Shown here piece after piece: positions 45,913 through 58,457 of a DNA stretch of 64,000 bases. The notes beneath the pieces were generated by a model. The model saw nothing but the letters and a program-made list of their open reading frames with translations, searched no databases and was not told the origin of the DNA. The position numbers and the translations under genes are program-made. The first letter of the stretch is position 1; the number at the start of each line of letters is the position of its first letter. Source of the stretch: Ciborinia camelliae (taxonomy: Eukaryota > Ascomycota > Leotiomycetes > Helotiales > Sclerotiniaceae); contig JANPYM010000001.1 of assembly GCA_025890175.1 (NCBI GenBank), forward strand, positions 3,188,467-3,252,466. The letters run 5' to 3'.

Positions 45913-47748
45913 ATGTCACCTTCAGCCCTCTCTGCCTCCAGCGCGGCATCCTCAAACCCCGAAACTCGTCCCAAAATCCTCATTCCCGAAAAAGTATCAG
46001 TGGATGGCCTCGCATTATTAGGAAATGCCTTTGAAATCCACCAACCCAAAAACCTCTCCCCCGTCGATCTCCTCTCCATCATCCCCCACTACTCCGCCCT
46101 CATCATCCGCTCGGAAACAAAAGTCACAGCCGAAATCCTCGCCGCCGCTAAAAATCTCAAAGTGGTCGCGAGAGCAGGCGTCGGTGTCGATAATATCGAT
46201 GTGGAAGCGGCTACTAAACATGGTATTATCGTAGTTAATTCTCCCAGTGGGAATATTGCTGCGGCGGCTGAACATACCATTGCTTTGCTCATGGCGGTGG
46301 CGAGGAATGTTCCAGCGGGAGATAGATCATTGAGGAGTGGAGGCTGGGAAAGGGGGAAGCTGGTGGGGACCGAGGTGGGTGGGAAGATATTGGGAATTAT
46401 CGGGTTGGGGAAAGTAGGACTCAAAGTTGCGAGAATGGCGGTAGGCTTGGGCATGAAAGTTTTGGCATTGGATCCATATGCCAGTCCGGAAATCGCAGCC
46501 GCGAATGAAGTACACCTCGTGAAGGAATTGAGCGAGTTATTACCCGTGGTGGATTTCTTGACCATTCATACTCCGCTTATAGCTAGCACTTTGGATTTGA
46601 TCGGCATGCAGGAATTGGGAATGATGAAGAGATCCGCAAAGGTCCTTAATGTGGCTAGGGGTGGCGTGTATAATGAACAGGCATTACTCGACGCACTCAA
46701 CGAGGGACTCATCGCCGGAGCCGGTCTCGATGTCTTCACGAGCGAACCCCCAACACCGGATTCCCCCGCGCAAAAACTCACCCAACACCCGCACGTCGTG
46801 GCCACCCCACATTTGGGAGCCTCGACCATCGAGGCGCAAGAATCGGTATCCGTCGACGTCTGCACGCAAGTGCGCTCGATCCTCACCGGAGGCCTCCCCA
46901 CATCGGCCGTCAACGCGCCGCTCATCCTGCCGGAAGAATACAAAAAATTACAACCGTTCGTCAAGCTGATGGAGAAGATGGGCGGTCTGTACACGCAGCA
47001 TTATGGGGGGAAGGGGGTGGGTGGGAAACGCTTCGAGGTTGTTTACGAGGGGGAGTTGGCGGGGGTCGCGAATACGCGTCCGCTGTTCGCGGCGCTCGTC
47101 AAGGGTCTCATGGGTAGCATTAGCGAACGCGGCGGCCGAGATGTTAATATCGTTAACGCGTCGCTGTTGGCCAGGGAAAAGGGCATTGTTATCTCGGAAA
47201 CTCATGTTTCCGAGTGTGAACATTTGGTTTATGCTAGTCTGGTTACGCTTAAGGTTGATGGTAGCGTGGGGGGCGCGGGGGCCGCTGCTAGCGTAGGTAC
47301 CGGGGCTAGTGTGGGTCTCAAATCGGGAGATACTCGACGAAATACAGAAAATCAACAACAGATCATCAGCGGCTACGTTAGCGATCGCGGAATCTTCATC
47401 AGCCGTCTCGATCGTTTCAACACGAGTTTTGCACCCGAAGGCACCCTTTGCGTGTTGAGGAATAATGATGAGCCGGGAAAGATTGGGGTCGTGGGAGGGA
47501 TTTTGGGCAGGGCGGGCATTAATGTTCGGTTTATGAGTGTGGCGGCGTTGGATGGGGGTGAAGGGGAAGTGGGAGAGGAGGGAGAGGAAGGTGATAAGGG
47601 AGAGGGAGAGGGAGAGAAGAGAGAGGGGGGAATGATTAAAAATGAAGCGTTGATGATTTTGGGGATTGATGGGGTGGTGGGTAGGGAGGTGGAGGAGGAA
47701 TTGAGGGGCGAAGAGGGGATTTTTGATGTTGGGATTGTGCATTTGTGA
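45913..47748 (+). CDS. D-3-phosphoglycerate dehydrogenase (long form)
   Basis: First enzyme of the phosphorylated serine pathway: oxidises 3-phosphoglycerate to 3-phosphohydroxypyruvate with NAD+. Single exon, 611 aa, ATG at 45913 in CACAATG context. Residues 20-130 (KILIPEKVSVDGLALL) form the catalytic domain. The NAD site is GIIGLGKVG near 160. Catalytic Arg lies in LNVARGG near 248, Glu in DVFTSEPP, His in ATPHLGAS near 298. The C-terminal half contains the additional intervening substrate-binding domain and an ACT domain (GTLCVLRNNDEPGKIGVVG). A Gly/Glu-rich insertion (GEGEVGEEGEEGDKGEGEGE, about 547-570) splits the ACT domain, and a Gly/Ala patch lies near 455. It is housekeeping with no damage seen. 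Confidence 0.94.
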   Translation: MSPSALSASSAASSNPETRPKILIPEKVSVDGLALLGNAFEIHQPKNLSPVDLLSIIPHYSALIIRSETKVTAEILAAAKNLKVVARAGVGVDNIDVEAATKHGIIVVNSPSGNIAAAAEHTIALLMAVARNVPAGDRSLRSGGWERGKLVGTEVGGKILGIIGLGKVGLKVARMAVGLGMKVLALDPYASPEIAAANEVHLVKELSELLPVVDFLTIHTPLIASTLDLIGMQELGMMKRSAKVLNVARGGVYNEQALLDALNEGLIAGAGLDVFTSEPPTPDSPAQKLTQHPHVVATPHLGASTIEAQESVSVDVCTQVRSILTGGLPTSAVNAPLILPEEYKKLQPFVKLMEKMGGLYTQHYGGKGVGGKRFEVVYEGELAGVANTRPLFAALVKGLMGSISERGGRDVNIVNASLLAREKGIVISETHVSECEHLVYASLVTLKVDGSVGGAGAAASVGTGASVGLKSGDTRRNTENQQQIISGYVSDRGIFISRLDRFNTSFAPEGTLCVLRNNDEPGKIGVVGGILGRAGINVRFMSVAALDGGEGEVGEEGEEGDKGEGEGEKREGGMIKNEALMILGIDGVVGREVEEELRGEEGIFDVGIVHL

Positions 47749-50700
47749 GGGAGGGGTTTGGAAGGATGGAAGGAAGGATGCATGGTGTTTGAATGGATGA
47801 ATGGGCGTAATCTCAACCTCCACAATGAGAAATGAATGGGATATGAATGGAAACGGAAACGGATAACGAGGGCAAGATAATCGGAAAAGGAATCGAAGAT
47901 GAAGGTTTAGGATCATACTCTTCGATATCATAGCATGATGGATTGATAACTTCACATGGCATATCTAGCATTGTATTTAATGATAGGTAGGATACCAAAT
48001 TACAAAACACTACCTGCTTACCTACCTAGTATCTACCTACCTACCTACCTATCTACCCACCCAAACAACGATCACAATCACAATCACAACCACAATCATA
48101 GATGAAATTACAATTGGAATTGATATGATACATATACATACATATACATCTACCTATCCATCCTATCCATAAACCCCCGCCTTCCTTGACCATCCTTGAA
48201 GGAAGTCTCAGGTCTGGGTGCGTTGGAAGTTGAAAGTCGATCGAGGGTCCTGGGGATTAGGTAATTTTCTTCTTCTGTCTGGTATTAGGTATTAGGGAGG
48301 TATCTTGAGATATATTATTTTATAAACTTACAATTACAATTTCATCACATCTCACCCATCGCAACCATCACAACCATCACACCCATCGCAACCATCGCAG
48401 CCATCGCAGCCATCGCAGCCATCTCGAACCCATCTCGAACCCATCTCGAACTCAAAAATAAAATTCGTGTTGGTATCACTCTTGGTATGGTATAAGTCCC
48501 CTACCCTACTTTCCGGCCTCCCCTGGTTTCCGGCCACCTATTTGCACCAAAATCGGTTATTTTGGGGTATTTATATATCAACAATTAATGAATATTATTA
48601 ATCGAAATTTGAAATATAGATTCTATATATAATTATTAGCTTGTATACGAATTTTTAGAATTTTAGCGATTTTTTATAAAAAGTTATAAATGTTTTTAAT
48701 TTAAATTTTCGATTTTTTTCAAATTTGTTAACAAATTAAATTTTTTTTTCGATTAATTTGTTAGCAAAATTTAAATCATTAATAAAATATTATTTACAAA
48801 TTATAATAGACTTGGGACTTGGGACTTGGGATCCCTTTACTAATTATTATTATTATTGTTATTATTAGGTATTTTGAGTGTGTATGTTTGTTTTTTTGTT
48901 ATCGTTTTCTCAGTCAAGGAGGGGACGGAGGGGTTGGGATAAGTATTAGTTGTTTTTTATTCTTGGAGGTTTTTTCTCTGTCATTGTCATTATCTTTCCT
49001 TCTCGTCACTCTCATCCCATCCTATCTCTCTCAATAAAATCCATCTCATCTATCTCATATCAAAACATACACATACACACATAAACCATCACTCAACCTC
49101 AGAGAACACACTTATGACTAGCTGACTGGCTGCTCACGGACTGTTCCTCCCACTTGAAGGATTCATCGAACGTCAGTTTGATGTGTTTGCAGATCCAAAA
49201 GAATCGATCTGTTGCTTGTTTAAATAAGGTGGGTGATAGAACTTTGGGGTTGGAGGGCTGGGGTTGGGAGTCCTGGGATGGAAAGGTAAGGGAATATTGG
49301 TTAAAGGGGGGATTCACTATTCTAGGTTGATTTCTCAAATGGTAGGTGCAATGGTGAATCCACCTGCGTGGGAAGGTTTGTCACGCTTATATAGGTACCT
49401 ACCTAGGTATTCTATTCTGGATTCAAACTCTAGGAGGCGAAAGAAAGATATTTGAGGTGTATAAAAGAGAAATCGGTAATATATATTAATCCAATATGTA
49501 TGTATGGTATAGTTATCCCAGCGTTACAAGTGGAGCAGAGTGCTCAAAAGTATTATTGTCAGTCTTAATTTATGCCCTCGTGTCATCCAATGTACTTTGT
49601 ATGAATGAAGTTTATGATTGTCGATAGTTCTCAACTATGTATACCTTCCTGCCCCAGCGGTCCCAATAGGCCGGTAAGCCTTCATGGTACGGTTTAAGAG
49701 TGTAAGAGGGACGAAGTTGTCGCTATGTACTGCTATCTAGTGTTATGCTAGTACTAGCGTAACACAGCACTTCATCAACTTTCTAATATGGATCAAAGTA
49801 CTGCAACTTGCTGTGTTTATATAACCCACAGTCACGATATCGAAGTTCAATGTATAGCTAAACGGAGCTTAATTCATTATTATTCACCTGAATTATGACC
49901 AATTAACCTCATGTTCAGGCCAGCCTTTCAGAATGTTAATGTATAGGCGTCTTCCCCGCCTTGGCAATTCACTTCTATTGAGGCTTATGGATGTCTGCAG
50001 TGCAGGAAAGTGCCGTCTCACCACTTCCATCCATAGACTTGTGGCTATAAAGTGACACGATTGTTTCGGGTATGAATACATGATATGTAATGGAAGCAGA
50101 GTACAGAAAAGGAGAATTGGCAAATGTTCAGCCTCCGAGTCTGGTAAGATAGGAAGTCTTTTGGGATAGAGATGGATTCGATCCACCATCTTGTGATATT
50201 GATCTTCTCTCTCCTTGCCATCCAAGTTTCCTCACCATCGTTCTTTTTTAACCATTTTCATTCTATAATCACCATCAAAATCTCCATCGTCGATACCATC
50301 TAACCTATATGTATCTTCCAACTACACAAAATCCGAATCCAAATCACCTATATATCTGAAGCTGCACCTCACACTCATACTATTATATTTCTCCACAACG
50401 CATACCTCCAAAGTACCCCTATCCCATTAACCGCTGACCAAAGTTTTACTCAAGTATTTTAAAGAACCACTTCACGGATTCAATTATTCTTTAAATACCC
50501 AGGTTGTGAAAATAATAAATCGAATAGCGTCACGGGAAACGCTACAGGGCTGCGATATCGTTTCGAGATGTTGGGGTACATAAAGACTCCAAGATCGAGA
50601 GTAGGAGGTCATAAATTTGACACAAAGACAAAAGCTAGTTAGTACCTAGAGATCTTGCTGTTCTGTATTTGCATTGTGTTGACTTCGCGTGTCTCCCGAG

Positions 50701-53700
50701 AATACGATTGTGTAGTGGAGTTATGATCGGAATCTGAATCTGATTGCAGTAGGTTACTTGTATTCCTCCATCATTCATTTTTTATTGTAGTTTTAGATAC
50801 AAACTCTCGTCCGTCAAAGCTTTTGCTTTGCTGTCCTTCTTATTAATTCGTGGATTGTGCAAGACCTGTATGTAGGTGGTATGTAGGATATTCCTCCGTC
50901 TTAAATGCATACTATATTCTCTCACTCGCGCACTCGCGCACTCCCTTAGGTTTCTTAACAGAATTCCATTCTCGCTACAGCCATTCATCAGTAGGAACAG
51001 TGTTCTACTTAGTATTTCCCGTATTCCGTATACGGGCCCGTAGAGTGGTAAGTTCTACATATTTGAAACGTATCTAGGTAGGTATGTGATATCGAATTCC
51101 ATATCACGGAAAATATTGCACATAATTGTAATATTGAATACCACTGGTAAGATACGCAAATACGGGGTTCCTATTGGTGCGGCATATGCCGCCCCCCATT
51201 TTTGAAGCGATTCCCATTTTTCGATTAATCCCTTGTAATTTATGGGAATGGCAAAAATCGATAATGCAGTATAGGAATTTTAATGTTTTTCTAGTATTTC
51301 AGTATTTTTTTTAATATTTTAGTATATTCTTATAAATATTTGTATTAGGTGATACCTATGTAAGTGGTATAATTCCTCTTTCATACGTACGATATACCAT
51401 ATGAGATTCTCAATACGCGTCACCGTTGTACGGTAGTATACTAAGTAGAACACTGGCGAAGAATTCTAGGAGGACAGGAAGTAATTGATGAGAAGATTCA
51501 GGTTTTTGCGGGCTCTTAAATAGGGTAGATGATATTTTGAATAGGAAGTGGACACGAAAGAATGAGAGATACTATCATATTGGTAAGAAATGAGGGGTAG
51601 ATATCGGTAGGTATTTTTAGAACTGGAAGTGAATTGTGACGTACAGTTTCTAGAAAGTCTCTTGGATAGTCCACGGGTGTATCTAGTAGTCTCTTGTTTT
51701 CTGTGGGGCATACTAGTGTAAGTGGAAAGGGGAGAAGGGGAAAGGAGAGCGTTCTATTTAAGAGATGCAAATGTGAGTGGTTTTGTTAAGCAACTTACCA
51801 GATATCCCAATAGGGGAGTACAATGGCGAATCTCTAAATCGCTAGTTATCCAACTAAGGGTTCTATTACTCATTGGTCTGTGAAATGAGTAAAGTATCGG
51901 GCAGATCTCTCTCATCTGACGTGCTGTTGATATACTCTTTTATCATTGTTTCTTATACACATTTTCATTGTCGATTTTCTTAAATGTGGTTGTTGTTTTA
52001 TATAAGAATTTATCGTACTCAAAGTTTCCTGACACCCCAGCACTTCTGCACACATAACCACATAGAGCTTATAGAGAAATGATCACATTGGATGTTCTGT
52101 ATCAATATAGGTTTGTAAATTGAAGGAGATCAATCTACGATTCTCACCATCTCTTTTATAATAATCTAAATCTTTCAAGAGCGGCCCTAGAAGCCCCCAT
52201 TTCTCCCACTTCTCTGGCAAATGTCACTTAATTCGTCAAGCAATGGCTCATTCACTCATACTCATATTGATATTGATATTCCGTTGTATTGATAGGATTC
52301 ACAAACCTATGTGAGGGGCGCCCTATTCTTTAACCAATCCACTAGGATTTGAACCATCCAGACTCACCCTAAGGCTCCTATGGAAGCTTGTTAGATCTTT
52401 AGTCTAGCTTAATGGAGCCTTGGAAGTTGGAAGATTCTTTCACTTTAGCTTTATATGTATATTATAGAAAGATGTATAGAGTTACATGAAAAACAGAGCT
52501 AGATTCGAATTAGAACCATCCAACAGGTTGATGTTGCCTTTTGTCAGAAGCTCTCTGCCATACTTATACTTTGATCTATCTAGCTGTACTTATTACTCTT
52601 TGTTCAAGATGTATATGGATGAGTATGTACATATCTCACTGTTGCTTTGGATGATATCAATGCCAGATATGAGACGATAGTTTGATGTGGTGGTCACCAT
52701 TATCAATTGGGATATGTAAAAGATGACAGTGGTTAATTCTCAGGTATACGTTGTTACAATTGTTTGCTGTTGTTGGTAATTTGATTTTCTAAATAAGAAT
52801 CAAGAAAGCTTCCCTTATCATCCTTTCGGGACTGCAGTAGCTGCAGAGAAATATTTGGGGCTTGATAGTAATATTGTAATCTTGATTGATAGATACCTAT
52901 ATGAATAGACTTAGAAGTGAACTCATAAATAATAAAGTTTTGAAAGAAAAGTAGGACATAAATTCACTTGAAATTATCTCCACATTTGTGAATATTCACC
53001 AGACCTTGCCTTGGAACTCCGAATTGTAAAATAGAGAATGCTAGTCATTGATGAGATGCAGCATCATTCAATGGGTATCTACCCAGCCCCTCTTCACATT
53101 CAATTGAATGACTCACTGAGTAATAAACCAGCTCCCAAAAAGAGGGGGGGTTTTAATCAGGAGATAGGTACCAACTTTAGCCCGTCTAATAATCCAGAGG
53201 TCCTCTATACCCATTATTCACTAATCAAACATCATCAAGTGAACGATTCACGATTTAGATCTTGATAATGATGAATATCCATAGAAAAAAATCGACAGTA
53301 AAATACATGAATGTTCATGAAAATAGTCATCACTCTCAGATTGTCAACAACCAAAAAGGGGTTGACTGTGGAATGAACGGTGGAGGCTGCTCCATTGAGT
53401 CCACCATGAAAGAACGTCTAGGTCAGCAACCTGAAAGTATATTCTGGTAGTCCAATGACTCGAGCTATGCAATATACTAATAAGTAGATTATGGCTGAGG
53501 AGTTTGAAATGCGTTCTTTTATGGTATACCTACTGCCTGAGATTGTCTAGAATGGACCTCCAATTGAACATATAAATATTCATCAGACAATCGAAATGAT
53601 GGAAATGAATTCCCTCATCACTACTCTGTTACATAATCCTTTATTTCCTTTCCCGGAAATTAAAAACAAGCATAAAATGAGCCTCGGTCCCTTGAGTGAA

Positions 53701-53949
53701 GAAGAGGATTCCATATCCCGAGGTCATCATAACACGGCAGGCAGTCTCATGTCTATTGGTTCGGCCTTACACATAATTTCTTTTCGGAAATTCACAAGAA
53801 ACTTAAGCCCGAAAACTTGTTCGATCTAACCCAACACACATGATCACTTTTGTCTCTGCTTTCATAAAAGAGAAACTTGTTTCCCACAATCCCTTTCTGC
53901 ACAAACAAACCTACGTTCCTTTCCATTATTTTTTGAAGAGCTGGTTAAT
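47749..53949. other. Gene-free 6-kb stretch with simple repeats and AT-rich tracts
   Basis: No conserved gene or convincing exon chain is recognised. Contents: ACCTACCT simple repeats (48010-48060), a minisatellite at 48350-48440, an A+T-rich block (48540-48800), a GACTTGGG repeat (48810-48830), A+T-rich sequence around 51280-51360, and a perfect palindrome GCGGCATATGCCGC near 51180. A few short frames near 53040-53830 look mildly coding but could not be joined. Confidence 0.6.
48350..48440. repeat. 9-bp CCATCGCAG/CCATCACAA minisatellite and 12-bp CCATCTCGAACC copies
   Basis: About seven imperfect nine-base units are followed by three near-perfect CCATCTCGAACC units. Read on the minus strand, part of the array encodes a DGC tripeptide repeat, but no gene start or family supports this. 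Confidence 0.75.
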
Positions 53950-54138
53950 GTGAGTTCCTATGCAAGCATTTTGTTCTTTAGGTCATCAGCATACATGATT
54001 CCTTTCTTATACATCAAGAGCTTTCATCTGATTCTATCCCTCTTACACTATCATCTATACTGTCTCTCTCTCTCGCTGTCAAACCACTGCTAATTTTCAG
54101 CCTATAGTTTCCGGTTCTTTACTGGAATTTTTGAAAAG

Positions 54139-54288
54139 AATGAAGCGGCTTTTGGCTTCTGTCTTTGGCTGGTTGGTTAACCAAGGTATAGAAGGTGTAA
54201 CCAAGCAATGGAGTAGCAGAGGCTACTACCAAGCACAGGTAGTAGAGGCCGGTTAACCGGCCAGCCAAAAGCCAAAAGCCGCTTCATT
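54139..54288. repeat. Foldback element, about 150 bp
   Basis: The left arm starts with AATGAAGCGGCTTTTGGCTT and continues to GGTTAACC at 54182; the right arm (54251-54288) is its reverse complement apart from a short insertion and few mismatches. The loop contains GTAGCAGAGGCTAC, and GGCCGGTTAACCGGCC (54247-54262) is a perfect palindrome. It resembles a small MITE or a hairpin transcript unit; no target-site duplication was identified. Confidence 0.7.
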
Positions 54289-54421
54289 TTTCCCTGAGCG
54301 GGAGCCCCTGCCTGAGTAAGCTTTTCTTGAATCTTGATTGTCATAATCACTTGCTAATTAGTCTTGTGGTCATAATAGCCTGGGAACGGGTCAATAAGAG
54401 ACACTTTGAAGTTTCCAAGAC

Positions 54422-54539
54422 CAAGAGCCGTTAATTATCTAAGTCACGGAAACTGTGATATGCCAAGATTGTGCTTCTCGTCAGTTGCATGCCCTTGGCA
54501 TGCTACGGTTTCTGTGGCTTAGATAATTAACGGTTCTTG
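54422..54539. repeat. Long inverted repeat, 46-bp arms
   Basis: Arms 54422-54467 and 54494-54539 are reverse complements with about 40 of 46 matching positions, and a 26-base loop. Most mismatches are C/T or G/A transitions, as expected if one arm had suffered RIP-like mutation. The cores are GTTAATTATCTAAG and CTTAGATAATTAAC. Confidence 0.75.
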
Positions 54540-54719
54540 CAGTTGCTGAAAGATTGATCTTTGTAAGTATTTATTCACCTGCTCTATTGAATTTACATTG
54601 TCAATCCCACCTCTCTAGACAATCATCATCTATATTGATTACTTTGGAGGCTCTGCTAACACTTTTCTTCAATTATTAGTAAGCCCTCAAGTACTTGGGA
54701 TCCCATCACATTCTGTAAT

Positions 54720-54760
54720 GGACCACGAATGTCAGACCTGACCACTGACATTCGTGGTCC
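54720..54760. repeat. Perfect 16-bp hairpin with 9-base loop
   Basis: GGACCACGAATGTCAG (54720-54735) and CTGACATTCGTGGTCC (54745-54760) are exact reverse complements. The hairpin overlaps the start of a coding-like frame (MSDLTTDIRGPSS at 54729). Confidence 0.85.
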
Positions 54761-57132
54761 AAGTTCTCCCCCTCTGAGTACTCAACATACTCCTACATCG
54801 AGTCGAACATCACCAAAATCCTCATTCAGTAGGACCAAAAGTCGCCTCACCTATGAATATCACAGAAGGCTGCGAACGCAGTCCAATGTTCCGACAAAAG
54901 CTCTGTTGATATGAATATCTCAGTTCCCCACCACGTCAAAGTTGAGCTGTCTTCCCAGGAAGAGTTGATGAAGCAGTTGTTCCCAGAGAGGAGGATCTCA
55001 AGTCGACAAAGTCTATGGATCTGGACGAGTTGGAAGGAGAATTGGTTATTCACAACTCAGATTGCTGTCAATGAATGTTGTTTGAGAGCGTATTTGATTC
55101 TTGTTAGGGACTTGTACAACTTCTGTAATAATAACACAGCACATCATTATACGTATCCTTTTGACTCTGCCTTTTCTTGTGAAGTGAAGAAATAAAATGG
55201 ATTAATATTAGGGATATCTACTTACAATTCCAAGCTCCTCTTAACAAAAGGATGCTAAATCCGGTCTTAAATAGATTTAAATACAGGACAAAGAGATATC
55301 GAATCATGGCATGAGATCATCTTCCCATCTGGGGCTCCACGACTATCTAAATAAGAGTATCCCAAAACCAAGATCCCGTACCTGGATTTTGGTATGATGC
55401 TGTTCAAGACTGAGACTCTGCACCTCTTCTACCTCCATGGGAAGGCTGACTCGATCACTCATTGGCCCAAAAGTTGAAAGTAAGTATTTCAAAAAGAGGT
55501 TAGCGGCTCGGATCTGAGTTGTTTATTTCCCACATAACAATATATTTTCCAAACCCTAACAGAATACAACTCTATAAAGATCGAAGCCTTTTGGTTTGTG
55601 ACGTTCCTCTTCTTTTCTCTATAGCTTGTTTAGTGGATATTGGGCATTGGCTCTCTCTTTAAATGCTTGTAAGATATTCTTTTCGTCAACCACACTCCCA
55701 TCTTCTCATTTGACTTTCTGTGCTATTTACTCTTTGAGCCTTAACATCTATACACGTTTTTTACTTCTTATTACAAACATAGATGTGGACACGCCAAAAG
55801 AAAATGCTGGCACTTATGCCATGCAGCCAGCAAAGTTACGAGAATAACGGCAGGTGCTGTGCCGGCTCCACCTGTGCAACAAAAGCAACAACAGGAACCA
55901 CAACAGGATGGGGTATACCCATCGGCGATGGTGGCTCGCCAGCTCCATTCGCTCAAGAAACATTGGCGATCTACTGACGGGCAAGCCTGTCAGTGGATCA
56001 GGTAGAGTCCCTAGAGATGCGAATACCACCCTTTGGTAAGTTTCAAATTTAATCTTCTAGCTCAGAATTCAAGTTTCTTGGGATTCATACTCACTTTACC
56101 TTTGTGGTATAATTTGATACTAATATTTTGAATAGATGGAGGTGGATCGGCACCGTGACAATATCAAGAATATCTCCAATGACCAGGGCTCATCACCGCA
56201 GCTGTAAGTGTTCTTTCTTTTTCCATTCCCTCTTATTTCTGCATGTTATCACAAGCAGTTGGAATATTGGCTAGAAGCTATCTGAATAATGACTATCGAA
56301 TCCAAAATACTTATGCTGACCAACCCATTATGTCCAGATTTATCAAGTGCCATAGGCAAAATCCTTCATCTGGCGCAAGAAAGAGCTCGGCACCTCCATT
56401 CCGAGAAAGATCAGCTTAGAAAATGGATCAAGAAGATAATGGTTCTGAGTACGCTGTCGGTGGGCAATGTGGGAGATTCCCACTGGGAATCCACAATCTG
56501 AAGAGTAAGTGACCTGCCTGTCTCAGATTTTCGATCTATACTCCCTAAATGATTTCTAATGCACATCTTAAACGCATTTTCTAATTCAGCAACTCTAGGC
56601 ATGCAAATAGCCTTGAACGTCTTGTTGTTGGAATAGGATGCGAAGGACTTGGTTGGTCACGCTGTGGTAAGCTTCCAATATTTAGACTTTGTCTTGTGTT
56701 AGTATCACTTTCTAACAGGCCCACAGATTGATATTCTAATCTCCTCCTCTTCATTATCATCCATCAAGCTCAAACTGGGCTTCAGGTGATGTTTCTGCCA
56801 ATTGCCGGGTAGAATCAAGGTGTCCCGCTTAGGCTGGATATCTGCTGGTCGAATTCTGCGCCGTCCCAAGAACAAGGAACTTCCTGCTTTGACTCGAGGG
56901 ATTCAGCTCCTTGATTCTAATATCACCTTAATACTTCATTAACAATGGTTGTGGTCCTCTTGGGAGAAACATTGAGCCCAAGCAACAAGATTTTGCCAGA
57001 CAACAAGGAGATTGTAGAGGATGATATAAAGCTCGATAAGCACTGGACCAGCAGGTATGCAAATGCAAGGCGGTGGTATACTTGGTGCTATTGGGGTTGC
57101 TCGAGGAATTTTTGGGATAGAGTTCAGGGTGT

Positions 57133-57345
57133 CTAACAATACACACTGTTTTAGCTTTTGGTTTGTCTGGCTTAATTGCTTGGTTCAATAATCAAAGCAC
57201 TTAAACGTTGTCAGACACGTCAACAACTGAAACAGTTTGTAATAGCTCCCCAACAACACACACCGTCTTAGTCGGTGGTTTGTCTGGTTATGTCATTGGT
57301 TTTAATCCTCAAAGCATATCTTAACATTACCAGACAAACCACCAA
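57133..57345. repeat. Direct repeat of about 65 bp with an internal inverted repeat
   Basis: 57133-57200 and about 57250-57320 share AACAAYACACACYGTYTTAG, GGTTTGTCTGGYT and AATMMTCAAAGCA in order. In addition GGTGGTTTGTCTGG (57274-57287) is the reverse complement of CCAGACAAACCACC (57330-57343). It is a probable small repeat family of unknown type. Confidence 0.55.
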
Positions 57346-58414
57346 CTTAAACAAGTTTTCCAGTAATATTACTGTAATATAGAAGAACAAACATCATTAC
57401 ACTGCGCATTATATCTGCTTTTGACCTAGTTTATGTGATTGAAGTATGAAGCCATAAGACTGTATGTGAGGTACCAGGAGGAAACATGGATAGATGATGG
57501 GTTAGGTATGCATCACTTCTTACATGCAGCAGGTAATATGACCAAATGAAATCCACCAATTACACCCAACTGCAGACCCAAACTGCTTCTTCAGCCTTGT
57601 GATCCCAAGTTATATATCCCAAACTGACCGCCCGATAAGAAGATTGACAGTCTGTCAATCAAAAAACAGATTAGGGTCTAACTTGTTTATTATCTCGCTT
57701 GTCGAGCTTGCCCACACACTCATAAAGACAGTCCTCTCCAGTTCGACACTTGCTTCTTCTTCTTCTGCTTCTTTAGAATCAACAACTTTGTCGATCTATC
57801 ATCAACTTAGTAGTAATTCATCATACCAAGACATAATTATTCTTCTTTATCCTTTCTTACTCAAGACACAACAACTTCAGTAACCATTCTTATCGGAACA
57901 CTGTTGTTGATTACTCTTTGGCAATATGAATTTCTTCTTACAGATCTGTGGTCAACTCTTGTCTCAACAAGTTCGATCAACCAAGCTTGTGTATCAAATC
58001 TATCATTCCTTCTGTAAGTCACATCTTCAAATACAAGATTGAGAAACTTTTCTAATCAATCCTTTAGGAGATTGTCCATAGAACTTCATCGGTCACTCTG
58101 GTACTGCTTCCTGTCCTCCAGCTATTGTAAGTTCTCCCATTTTCTCATAATCTCTGAATAGTACCATGACTAATGGTACAATCAATAGTTTCTCATCAGC
58201 AATTTCTTCTCGGCATTTCTGGTTCCTCTGATTCCAGCTATCTTGGTTGTTTTGCATGACACTCATCAGCCTTCCTCCTCCTAACACAAATCAACAAAGT
58301 CAGCATCCCTCCTCTCGTCAAACTTAGTAGCCATCTTACTAATCTTCCATCCAAGAACTCTCGAACGCTCAAAAATTACAAAAAACAAGATCGACAGTCA
58401 CGAGAAGCTGCTGC

Positions 58415-58457
58415 TCTTATGGTGATATGTCATCCAGAGACATATATCACCATAAGA
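58415..58457. repeat. Hairpin, 17-bp arms with a 2-base bulge
   Basis: TCTTATGGTGATATGTC (58415-58431) pairs with GACATATATCACCATAAGA (58439-58457); the loop is ATCCAGA. It lies at the proposed start of the gene 58419-59486. Confidence 0.75.

Larger units (their letters stand above)
54563..58188 (+). other. Chain of consensus introns; unassigned multi-exon transcript(s)
   Basis: Donor-acceptor pairs with branch-like CTAAC/CTAAT occur at 54563-54618, 55480-55562, 55669-55782, 56036-56135, 56204-56274, 56505-56589, 56667-56718, 58014-58067 and 58127-58188, all on the + strand and mostly GTAAGT...AG. The pieces between them have coding-like codon use in more than one frame (for example RASLSVDQVESLEMRIPPF near 56000, and DEAVVPREEDLKSTKSMDLD at 54970-55030), but I could not close one long reading frame. 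It may be a fast-evolving gene, a decayed gene or a spliced non-coding RNA. Confidence 0.4.

Noticed and set aside
45950..47955. Several long minus-strand frames opposite PGDH
   Set aside because: They mirror the GC-rich coding strand of PGDH and contain no domain of their own.
49893..50225. 110-codon minus-strand frame
   Set aside because: It has no ATG at the start of the frame, no recognised domain and lies in a gene-free repeat-rich region.
52300..52390. GGATTTGAACC, resembling a minus-strand tRNA B box
   Set aside because: The flanking bases do not pair as a T stem and no A box or acceptor stem could be formed.
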